Source: an uncultured Chloroflexota bacterium
Lineage (GTDB): Bacteria; Chloroflexota; Anaerolineae; Caldilineales; Caldilineaceae
DNA length: 9,317 nucleotides
Assembly: GCA_903879975.1 (NCBI GenBank)
Contig: CAIRNL010000617.1
Location: 1 to 9,317 of the forward strand
Direction: 5' to 3'
Below the pieces are notes generated by a model. That model saw only the letters and a program-made list of their open reading frames with translations, had not been told where the DNA came from and searched no databases. Made by a program: the position numbers and the translations under genes. Below, in pieces: positions 1 through 5,990 of this stretch (position 1 is the first letter of the stretch; each line of letters opens with the position of its first letter).

Positions 1-318
1 CTTCAGCAGCAGGGGATGGGCCAATAGGGGCAGGTCTGGAATCTGCTCGAGCGCAATTTCTACGGTGAAAAACCGGCGAACGAAGAGCGTACCTTCGGCG
101 CTGTTGCCGGCATGGTCCAGAGCTTTGGCGATAATTGAGACGCCCGGCATGGCGTGGCGCCTGTTGAATGGTGGCCTGTAGTCGCCGATGTGGGCTATAT
201 CCGCCACACGCGATGCGCAAGTGGGCCGGTCGTGGCAGCCTGCACGTGACGGTTGCCCAGTGGTTTTACGCCCGCTGGCGCGCAAATCAGCGGCCAGGGG
301 AGGAACGCCGAATATCGC
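1..318 (+). pseudogene. Decayed remnant of a second S41 (CtpA-type) peptidase gene
   Basis: Three blocks resembling the intact peptidase just downstream occur here in the right order but broken. Block 1 (31-135, frame 1) reads QVWNLLERNFYGEKP, then TFGAVAGMVQSFGDN, and matches residues ~72-108 of the neighbour (FWEAMDILYRDFYGELP). It is bounded by stops at 25-27 and 136-138. Block 2 (about 157-210, frame 1) contains VVADVGYIRHT and resembles the YIKLNTF strand that opens the peptidase core. Block 3 starts in frame 3 (231-263, RGSLHVTVAQW) and continues in frame 1 (265-~312, FTPAGAQISGQGRNAE). It matches GSILRVTIARWYTPDDRTIDGEG of the neighbour. The frame change falls in a four-T run at 264-267. 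The PDZ domain and the whole Ser/Lys catalytic core are missing. No protein can be made. The left end may lie outside the window. The continuous reading frame from 168 into the next gene is accidental read-through of this remnant. Confidence 0.8.
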
Positions 319-395
319 AGCCAGACCCATTGCCGGTTGGCTGCCACTGCGTCCTAGGGTCGAGGAAGTCCGGAGATAGAAGGAAAAGCATTTTC

Positions 396-1673
396 ATGAA
401 CGAACCCAACTTGATTCCCCAGCCCGCGGCGCGCCCACGCAGCAACCGCCGCGCTATCGTGATCGGGGTTGTCTCGCTTCTGATCGCCGCTGCGATCTTT
501 GTTGTGGGCTTCGGCGCCGGTTTTGGCGCCAGCCAGCTCAACCTGCCTTCGACCGCGGCCGGCCAGGACGACGGCACCGTGGATCGCCTGCGTGAGCGCT
601 TCCCCGTCTTCTGGGAAGCGATGGACATTCTCTACCGTGATTTCTACGGCGAATTGCCAGAGCCGGACAACGCAACCTATGCCGCGATTCGGGGCGTGCT
701 CGGCCAGTTTGACGACCCGAATACCTCCTTCATGTCGCCGGACGAGGCTGAGTTCTTCCGCACCAATCTGCAGGGCAGTTTCGAAGGGATCGGCGCGCGC
801 GTGGACTGGGACCCGAACTTCAACACCGTGCGCGTCGTGGAACCTTTTGAGAACCAGCCGGCGTGGAAAGCCGGTGTCGAGCGCGACGATCTCATCACGC
901 ACGTTGACGGTGAGGAGATCGTCGGCACGGACCTGACCTCGGCTATCGAGAAGATTCGCGGCCCCAAGGGGACGACGGTGGTGCTCACGATTGTGCGGCT
1001 GGCCACCGATGAGACGATCGACATCGAAGTCGTGCGCGATCGCATCGAGATTCCCACCATCGAGACCGACACCGTGGGGGGGAACCTGGCGTACATCAAG
1101 CTCAATACCTTCAATGAGAATGCGTCCGATCTGGTGCGCCAGGCCGTAGAAGAGGCGCTGGCCAAGAATCCGGACGGTCTCATCTTCGATCTGCGCGGCA
1201 ACCCGGGCGGGCTGTTGCGCCAGGCGGTCGAGGTCAGCAGCATTTTCCTGGGCAAGGACCAGACTGTGCTCATCGAACGCTTTGCCGACGGCAAGGAAGA
1301 CATCTACAAGACTGAGGGCGAGCCCTTGGTGACCGACCTGCCCATGGTTGTGCTGGTCAACGAGGGCAGCGCCAGTGCCAGCGAAATTGTTGCCGGTGCC
1401 ATCCAGGACTTGAAGCGCGGCCAGTTGGTAGGCGCCAAGACTTTCGGCAAAGGGAGCGTTCAACTGCCGCAGACACTGAGCGACGGCTCGATTTTGCGTG
1501 TGACCATTGCGCGCTGGTACACGCCCGACGATCGCACCATCGATGGTGAGGGGTTGGAGCCGGATGTCGTGGTCGAAATCACCGATGGCGAGCGCGAGGA
1601 ACAAAAAGACCCGCAACTTGACAAGGCTATCGAACTCCTGGGCGGCGAGATCGAACCGCTGCCCGTGCAATAG
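396..1673 (+). CDS. ctpA: S41 family C-terminal processing peptidase (CtpA-type), membrane-anchored
   Basis: Predicted 425-aa serine protease of the tail-specific/C-terminal processing class, which cleaves extracytoplasmic proteins from their C-terminus. Residues ~19-46 form one hydrophobic segment after a basic N-terminus, so the protein is probably a membrane anchor with the enzyme outside. An N-terminal helical region follows (FWEAMDILYRDFYGELP, 72-88). Next is a PDZ domain (~125-215) with the carboxylate-loop motif GIGARV (131-136), then the S41 core. The catalytic serine is S327 in GSASASEIVAGA and the general base is K352 in TFGKGSVQ. Their 25-residue spacing matches E. coli Prc and B. 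subtilis CtpB, and Q356 fits the third active-site residue. Length is normal for the family. ATG 396 was chosen because AGAAGGAAAAG lies just upstream and the protein then begins before its membrane segment. A longer frame from 168 only adds pseudogene sequence. The gene heads a compact run, 15 nt before smpB. Confidence 0.93.
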   Translation: MNEPNLIPQPAARPRSNRRAIVIGVVSLLIAAAIFVVGFGAGFGASQLNLPSTAAGQDDGTVDRLRERFPVFWEAMDILYRDFYGELPEPDNATYAAIRGVLGQFDDPNTSFMSPDEAEFFRTNLQGSFEGIGARVDWDPNFNTVRVVEPFENQPAWKAGVERDDLITHVDGEEIVGTDLTSAIEKIRGPKGTTVVLTIVRLATDETIDIEVVRDRIEIPTIETDTVGGNLAYIKLNTFNENASDLVRQAVEEALAKNPDGLIFDLRGNPGGLLRQAVEVSSIFLGKDQTVLIERFADGKEDIYKTEGEPLVTDLPMVVLVNEGSASASEIVAGAIQDLKRGQLVGAKTFGKGSVQLPQTLSDGSILRVTIARWYTPDDRTIDGEGLEPDVVVEITDGEREEQKDPQLDKAIELLGGEIEPLPVQ

Positions 1674-1688
1674 GACGGCAGACGACCG

Positions 1689-2168
1689 GTGAGCATAGGA
1701 ACGGACAATCAACGCGGGCCGCGGACGGTCGCCACCAACCGCAAGGCCCGCCATGAATATTTCATCGAGGAGAGCTACGAGGCAGGCATCGTGCTGACGG
1801 GCACCGAGATCAAGTCGGTGCGTGCGGGCCGCGTCAGCCTGCAGGATGGCTTTGTGCTGGTCAGGAATGGCGAAGCGTGGCTGCTCAACGTGCACATCGC
1901 CCACTACGAGCAGGGTAATCGTTTCAACCATGAAGAACGCCGCGAGCGCAAGTTGCTGCTCAATCGCCGCGAAATCAACGCATTGCACGAAGCAGCCACG
2001 CGCCGCGGCTTCACCATTGTGCCACTGCGTGTCTACATCAACGAACGTGGCCGTGCCAAGGTCGAGATCGGTGTCGCACGCGGCAAGCAACTTCACGACA
2101 AACGCGACTCCATAGCCAAGCGCGACTCGGAGCGCGATCTGCGGCGTGCCATCAAGGGCGAGTGGTAG
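1689..2168 (+). CDS. smpB: SsrA-binding protein SmpB
   Basis: Predicted 159-aa tmRNA-binding protein of trans-translation. SmpB loads tmRNA onto stalled ribosomes so that the nascent chain is tagged and the ribosome released. Family landmarks run in order: RKARHEYFIEE near the N-terminus, GTEIKSVRAG, HIAHYEQGNRFNH, the basic RERKLLLNRREI stretch, VEIGVARGKQLHDKR and the charged C-terminal tail ending AIKGEW, which in this family enters the mRNA channel. Length is normal. The start is GTG at 1689, since no in-frame ATG lies before conserved sequence. The ribosome-binding site is weak (AGGA at 1672-1675, overlapping the ctpA stop), which suggests coupling to ctpA translation. The last base of its TAG stop is the first base of the next gene's preferred GTG start. 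The tmRNA gene itself is not in the window. Confidence 0.97.
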   Translation: MSIGTDNQRGPRTVATNRKARHEYFIEESYEAGIVLTGTEIKSVRAGRVSLQDGFVLVRNGEAWLLNVHIAHYEQGNRFNHEERRERKLLLNRREINALHEAATRRGFTIVPLRVYINERGRAKVEIGVARGKQLHDKRDSIAKRDSERDLRRAIKGEW

Positions 2169-3298
2169 TGCCGACTGACATGGACGTGGCGTCGCCCGCG
2201 CTCGACCTGCCGCACGGCCCGCTGCCCCTGCCTGCTTTTCTACCGGACGCAACCCTCGGCGTGGTGCGGGCCGTCGACAGCGGCGACCTGGCGGATGTGG
2301 GCGTGACGGCGCTGGTCATGAATCTCTTCCACCTCATGCAGCAGCCGGGTTCCTCCACTGTCCAGGCGCTGGGTGGCCTGCACGCCATGAGCGGCTGGTC
2401 AGGACCGATTCTGACCGACTCAGGTGGGTTCCAGGCGTACTCGCTCATTCGGGAGCAGCCGAAGCTGGGTACGCTGACTGACAACGGCATTCTTCTGCGG
2501 CCGGAAGGGGCAGATCGAAAGCTGCACCTGACGCCGGAAAAGTGCGTACAGCTGCAGATGAGCTATGGTGCCGACATGATCATGTGCCTCGACGACTGCA
2601 CGCATGTCGACGATCCGCCCGATGTGCAGGAACTGTCGGTGCAGCGCACGGTGGCCTGGGCCAGGCGCTGCCGGATCGAATTTGACCGGCTGTCGGCACA
2701 GAGGAAGGTTGCCGACCACACGCCGCAACTCTTCGCCGTAGTGCAGGGCGGCGGTTCGGCGGAACTACGCAAGGCGTGCGCCGGGGCATTGCTCGAGATC
2801 GGTTTTGACGGCTACGGCTACGGCGGCTGGCCGCTCGACGCCGACGGCAACCTGGTGCACGAGATGCTCGATCTGACGCGCCGCCTGATCCCCGCCGAGT
2901 TTCCGCTGCACGCACTGGGTGTGGGCCATCCGGTCAACGTTGCGGCTGGGGTTGCCCTGGGCTACGCCACCTTCGACAGCGCGCTGCCGACACGCGACGC
3001 ACGACGGGGCCGGCTGTATACGTTCACCGGCACGCCCGGCGTAGGCAGCGGCTGGTTCCGCTTCCTCTATGTCACCGACGACAAGTATATCAAGGATGTG
3101 CGGCCGGTGGACGAGAGCTGTGACTGTCCCACCTGCCGGCGCTACAGCCGTGGCTATTTGCGCCACCTCTACCGTGCCAACGAAGCTGCGTTCCAACGGC
3201 TGGCAACGTTGCATAATCTGCGTTTCATGGTGCGGCTCATGGCTGCGCTGCGAGCGGTACTGCCCGGCCAGAAGGAACTGATCCATGACGCCGGCTGA
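2168..3298 (+). CDS. TGT-fold tRNA-guanine transglycosylase, variant subfamily with altered base-binding loop
   Basis: Predicted 376-aa base-exchange enzyme of the queuine/archaeosine tRNA-ribosyltransferase fold. Numbering here is from the upstream GTG at 2162. Catalytic landmarks are intact: ILTDSGGFQ with D86; LDDCT with D144, equivalent to D156 of the Zymomonas enzyme; FAVVQGG with Q195; the nucleophile D272 in FDSALPTRDARRGRLY; and a zinc site C320, C322, C325 plus H351, with the same 31-residue first-Cys-to-His spacing as Zymomonas TGT. Two places differ from queuosine-type bacterial TGT. The canonical NTYHLYLRPG region reads MNLFHLMQQPG. The base-recognition loop GGLAVGE reads GGWPLDA (221-227). 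An enzyme is therefore likely, but its incoming base and RNA target are uncertain. GTG 2168 is preferred because AAGGG (2154-2158) sits 9 nt upstream; GTG 2162 and ATG 2180 are alternatives. It overlaps smpB by 1 nt and the next gene by 14 nt. Confidence 0.88.
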   Translation: MPTDMDVASPALDLPHGPLPLPAFLPDATLGVVRAVDSGDLADVGVTALVMNLFHLMQQPGSSTVQALGGLHAMSGWSGPILTDSGGFQAYSLIREQPKLGTLTDNGILLRPEGADRKLHLTPEKCVQLQMSYGADMIMCLDDCTHVDDPPDVQELSVQRTVAWARRCRIEFDRLSAQRKVADHTPQLFAVVQGGGSAELRKACAGALLEIGFDGYGYGGWPLDADGNLVHEMLDLTRRLIPAEFPLHALGVGHPVNVAAGVALGYATFDSALPTRDARRGRLYTFTGTPGVGSGWFRFLYVTDDKYIKDVRPVDESCDCPTCRRYSRGYLRHLYRANEAAFQRLATLHNLRFMVRLMAALRAVLPGQKELIHDAG

Positions 3299-4121
3299 CC
3301 CCTCGCCGGCGGCGATCGACGAGGTGGTGGCGGCTGTACAACAGGGAGCCAAGTATACGTCGGTAGATGTCGCGCTGATCGCTGCACTGGCGATCCAGGA
3401 ACTGGCCAAGGGACGCAGTCCCAGGGAGGCAGTCAAGGAGGTCAAGAGCCGGCTGCATCAGAGCGTCGCGGCCTATTACGCGGGTCGCCCCGACTTTAGC
3501 GCCTGGCGTGATCTGCTGGTGCAGGCGAGTAGCCTCGAGCAACTGCGCACGGCCTGTTGTGCAATCATGGCGATGCACCACTCCACCCGCGAGCGGCTGC
3601 CGAGCCTCGACACCTTCTATGCTACCGTGCTGGGCGATCTGAGTGGCGTGGAGACGGTGCTCGATCTGGGGTGCGGGCTGAACCCACTGGCCCTGCCGTG
3701 GATGGGGCTTCCGGCGACGGCCGCCTATCTGGCCTGTGACGTCGACCATGCACAGATGGAGTTCCTTGACTGGTGGTTTGACTTCCAGCAGCAGCCCGGG
3801 CGCTCCTTTGTCTGGAATCTGCTCGACGGTGCTCCGCAGTTCCCCGCTTCGGTCGACATCGCGTTTCTGCTCAAAATCGTGCCTTGCCTGGAACAACAGG
3901 ATCGACGTATGGCGGAGCGGCTGTTGGATAATCTGGCTGCGCGCGTGCTCGTCGTTTCGTTCCCGGCTCAGAGCCTGGGCGGACGGCGCAAAGGGATGGT
4001 CGATACCTACACGCGGCGCATGGATGAATTGGCGGCGGGCCGGCGATGGCACATTGCGCGCTTTGATTTCCCTAGCGAAGTGGTCTTCCGCGTGTACACG
4101 GAGCCAGCAGATGGGCGATGA
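3285..4121 (+). CDS. ArmA/RmtB-like 16S rRNA methyltransferase (FmrO family)
   Basis: Predicted 278-aa SAM-dependent methyltransferase of the family that includes FmrO, Sgm, ArmA and RmtA-H. Characterised members methylate N7 of G1405 in the decoding site of 16S rRNA, which blocks aminoglycosides of the gentamicin/kanamycin group. The match to RmtB as I recall it is spread along the chain. KYTSVD (23-28) matches the KYRALCPDTV region. SRLHQSVAAYY (55-65) matches RLHGICGAYV. HHSTRERLPSLDTFY (98-112) matches HASTKERLAELDTLY. The SAM-binding loop VLDLGCGLNPLAL (125-137) matches VLDIACGLNPLAL. LLKIVPCLEQQ (195-205) matches FKLLPLLEREQ, and SFPAQSLGGRRKGM (225-238) matches SFPTRSLGGRGKGM. Length fits, slightly above Rmt and close to Sgm. 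ATG 3285 has GAAGGA 8 nt upstream and lies inside the 3' end of the TGT gene. There is no resistance-element context, so a native rRNA-modification role is at least as likely as resistance. Position G1405 is inferred, not shown. Confidence 0.88.
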   Translation: MTPADPSPAAIDEVVAAVQQGAKYTSVDVALIAALAIQELAKGRSPREAVKEVKSRLHQSVAAYYAGRPDFSAWRDLLVQASSLEQLRTACCAIMAMHHSTRERLPSLDTFYATVLGDLSGVETVLDLGCGLNPLALPWMGLPATAAYLACDVDHAQMEFLDWWFDFQQQPGRSFVWNLLDGAPQFPASVDIAFLLKIVPCLEQQDRRMAERLLDNLAARVLVVSFPAQSLGGRRKGMVDTYTRRMDELAAGRRWHIARFDFPSEVVFRVYTEPADGR

Positions 4122-5064
4122 GCGCTCGCCGGTTGCCGCCCTACGCAGCCTGGCTGACCAACCTGCAGCAGCAGCGAAACTAGCTGCAGCCATCATCCAG
4201 GACAACCATACCAGGGATGTCTTGACTGCGGCGCTCCAGGTGCTCGCCGAGTATCCGAGCGATGAGGCGCGGCCGGCGTTGCGCTCTCTCTACACCCGTG
4301 CCGGCCGTGAGAAGGGCAGGCACGACCAGGGCGGCTATCTGCGCGCGGCGATTCTCAAGGCGTTGCAGCAGGTCGCCCGCCGCGAGGATGAGGAGCTGCT
4401 GATTCAGGCCTGCGAGACGTACGAGTACTGGCCGCCCGATTTTGCCGAAGACGCTGTGTTGATTCGATCAGCCGGCCTGGTGGCCCTGGCTGATCTGGAC
4501 GATGAGACGGCCCGCTACCAGGCGGCGCGCATTTTGGTAGATCCGTTGACGGCACGTATGACGGGTGAGCCGGCGGTCACTGCCGTGCGCGTCCTCGGCG
4601 CGCTGGGCGAGACACTGCCCCTGTACGCGCTCGTCTGCCAGAATGCGCCCCCCGTGGAAGGGCTGGCTACCTGCCTGCCCGAAGTGACAGCGGAGTGTCT
4701 GCGCCAGTTGACAGGGCTGCCTGCGGCTGTCGTGGAGCATCTGCTCGATCGATATGCTGAGACGACCTCGTCGATCCTGTGTATGGGGCTGTTCGATCTG
4801 CTGCTCAACCACTGCGCAGGGCCGCTGGGGCGGCCATATCTGGCCCGTTTTCTACGGGATACCGCCGACATGGACCTCTACCGGTATCTGGTCATGTCGA
4901 TTGTCGTGGCAGGGCACGACGAACTGCTCGACGATCTGCGCCGTACAGCCTACCGCGAGCAGCGGCGTGCCCAGCGCCAGATTCTGCTGGAAGCTGCCAC
5001 AATCCTGTCGCACCGGCCGGAGTTCGCCGAACTGGCCGAGCATCTAGGTCGCCCGGCAAAGTGA
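4111..5064 (+). CDS. HEAT-like alpha-helical repeat protein, function unknown
   Basis: Predicted 317-aa soluble protein composed almost entirely of amphipathic helix pairs about 30-40 residues apart. Examples are TRDVLTAALQVLAEYPS, GGYLRAAILKALQQVA, VLIRSAGLVALADL, VTAVRVLGALGETL and SILCMGLFDLLLNH. This spacing and the A/L-rich pattern resemble HEAT or related solenoid repeats, which are usually protein- or RNA-binding scaffolds. No catalytic motif, signal peptide or membrane segment is visible. ATG 4111 is chosen because GGAG (4100-4103) lies 7 nt upstream and it overlaps the methyltransferase stop by 11 nt, which implies translational coupling. The open frame from 3736 is the shadow of the methyltransferase gene. 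The coupling suggests work with the TGT-fold enzyme and the methyltransferase, perhaps as an adaptor. That is inference from position only. I do not recognise a named family. Confidence 0.8.
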   Translation: MGDERSPVAALRSLADQPAAAAKLAAAIIQDNHTRDVLTAALQVLAEYPSDEARPALRSLYTRAGREKGRHDQGGYLRAAILKALQQVARREDEELLIQACETYEYWPPDFAEDAVLIRSAGLVALADLDDETARYQAARILVDPLTARMTGEPAVTAVRVLGALGETLPLYALVCQNAPPVEGLATCLPEVTAECLRQLTGLPAAVVEHLLDRYAETTSSILCMGLFDLLLNHCAGPLGRPYLARFLRDTADMDLYRYLVMSIVVAGHDELLDDLRRTAYREQRRAQRQILLEAATILSHRPEFAELAEHLGRPAK

Positions 5065-5077
5065 CAGGTGCGGCAAG

Positions 5078-5836
5078 CTACCCGGTACCCGCCTGCTCGC
5101 CCCCGTGCTGCCAATCGACGGCCGTGAGCAACGGCCCGTAGAGATCGTCGTCGAGCGAGACGGCCAGATCGACCAATTCCTCAGGACTTGGGTCACGCTC
5201 CTGAAACATCACGAAAGGCAGATCGGATAGGCGCACCAGCGGCGTCTGCTCGTTCCCTTCGCCCATGACGAGGACGGCTGCTGCCGCCAGCGCGTCGGCG
5301 ATATTGGCCTGTGTCATGCGCAGCGGGCGGCCGAAGAGATCGGGCGTGCCGCGGTAGTCGTGCAGGGCAGCAAAGCCACTGTGAGCCACGCTGAAGCCCG
5401 TCACACCCCAGCGCAAGGGCAGCGGGCGGCTGTCGGTAATGATGACGCCGGCCCGCCTGAGCAAGAAACGCTGGCAGAGATAGGCGCGAATATCATTGGC
5501 TGTCTGCTGGGGATCGCTCGGCCACAGGACATGGTGCCCGTCGCTGTTCGACTCGTCGATGCCTGCCCATGGCATGAGTGCGGATCCCTTGATGGTGAGA
5601 TAGACAGCATAGCGGCTCACTGTGGTGGGCAGGTACAGGTCTGCTTCCTGCACGACGAGTTTCGCCTTGCTTGCCGCTTCCAACGGCACGGCGCGTCCCT
5701 CGCACAGGGCGACAATCTTGGAGGAGACCGCCAATATGTCGCCGTCGTGAAATTCGTGGAGGGCAATGTCGAGAATCGGACGGATACCGTGATCCTGCAC
5801 CGTGATGACGGACGTCTTGATCGATTGGAGCTGCAT
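5078..5836 (-). CDS. CofE-like gamma-glutamyl ligase (annotated elsewhere as putative folate-metabolism gamma-glutamate ligase)
   Basis: Predicted 252-aa member of the F420-0:gamma-glutamyl ligase (CofE) fold, which joins L-glutamate to a cofactor in a GTP-dependent reaction in the characterised enzymes. Visible landmarks are DGDILAVSSKIVALCEGRAV (31-50), PWAGIDESNSDG (89-100), VIITDSRPLPLRWGVTG (131-147), DYRGTPDLFGRPLRMTQ (160-176) and the helix NIADALAAAAVLVMGEGNEQ (178-197). The AGIDESN and PLRWGVTG versions are those I associate with a CofE-like subfamily labelled 'putative folate metabolism gamma-glutamate ligase' rather than true CofE. No cofC, cofD, cofG/H or F420-dependent enzyme is nearby, so the substrate is open. 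ATG 5836 is chosen because the protein then starts at the family N-terminus (MQLQSIKTSVITVQDHG). Its ribosome-binding site (AGGA) is close and weak. It is divergent from menA and convergent with the helical repeat gene. Confidence 0.88.
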   Translation of the reverse strand: MQLQSIKTSVITVQDHGIRPILDIALHEFHDGDILAVSSKIVALCEGRAVPLEAASKAKLVVQEADLYLPTTVSRYAVYLTIKGSALMPWAGIDESNSDGHHVLWPSDPQQTANDIRAYLCQRFLLRRAGVIITDSRPLPLRWGVTGFSVAHSGFAALHDYRGTPDLFGRPLRMTQANIADALAAAAVLVMGEGNEQTPLVRLSDLPFVMFQERDPSPEELVDLAVSLDDDLYGPLLTAVDWQHGGEQAGTG

Positions 5837-5908
5837 AGTCCTGCTTTCAGTCTGGTTGGCATGAAACGTTGTTCGGGAACGCCCTACCTGCGATGAACGC
5901 CCTGGCAA

Positions 5909-5917
5909 TGATACAAT
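5909..5917 (+). promoter_or_regulatory. Probable extended -10 promoter for menA
   Basis: TGATACAAT at 5909-5917 reads as an extended -10 element: TG, one base, then TACAAT, differing from TATAAT at one position. No good -35 box lies 17 nt upstream (TGCGAT at 5889-5894), which is tolerated in extended -10 promoters. The predicted start would be near 5924, giving menA a leader of about 65 nt. The element sits in the 154-nt divergent gap between the CofE-like gene and menA. It is a motif call only. Confidence 0.45.
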
Positions 5918-5927
5918 GATGTTCATC

Positions 5928-5953
5928 TGCGCACGCATTGGGCGTGCTGCGCA
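5928..5953 (+). other. Hairpin in the menA 5' leader
   Basis: TGCGCACGC (5928-5936) can pair with GCGT (5942-5945) and GCGCA (5949-5953). This gives nine base pairs around a 5-nt loop, with a 3-nt bulge (GCT) on the 3' arm. It would lie immediately after the predicted transcription start and before the ribosome-binding site (AAAGG, 5979-5983), so it could stabilise the 5' end of the mRNA. No known riboswitch class is recognised. Confidence 0.35.
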
Positions 5954-5990
5954 ATGGTTTGAATCACAGCAGCGAAGCAAAGGCCTAGGG

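Noticed and set aside
168..395. N-terminal extension of the S41 peptidase to 168
   Set aside because: The added 76 residues are out-of-place pseudogene sequence (including SLHVTVAQWF, a C-terminal peptidase motif) and would put a long segment before the membrane anchor. ATG 396 has a proper ribosome-binding site.
354..2252. A 632-codon open frame on the minus strand across the peptidase and smpB genes
   Set aside because: It is antisense to two clear genes, has no ribosome-binding site or recognisable family sequence, and fits the long shadow frames common in GC-rich coding DNA.
2168..3298. DpdA-like DNA-modifying enzyme
   Set aside because: The protein keeps the tRNA-type TGT layout and zinc site, and none of the other dpd genes or a mobile-island context is present, so a DNA-modification system is not supported.
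3736..4110. N-terminal extension of the helical repeat protein to 3736
   Set aside because: This part is a shadow of the methyltransferase gene in another frame. ATG 4111 has a ribosome-binding site and gives a protein that is helical from the start.
3285..4121. Acquired aminoglycoside-resistance gene on a mobile element
   Set aside because: No transposase, integrase, terminal repeat or resistance gene is nearby, and the gene is tightly coupled to its neighbours, which indicates a resident chromosomal gene.
5901..5920. Short tandem repeat CAATGATA/CAATGATG
   Set aside because: Only two 7-base units, overlapping the likely -10 element. Too short to treat as a repeat feature.
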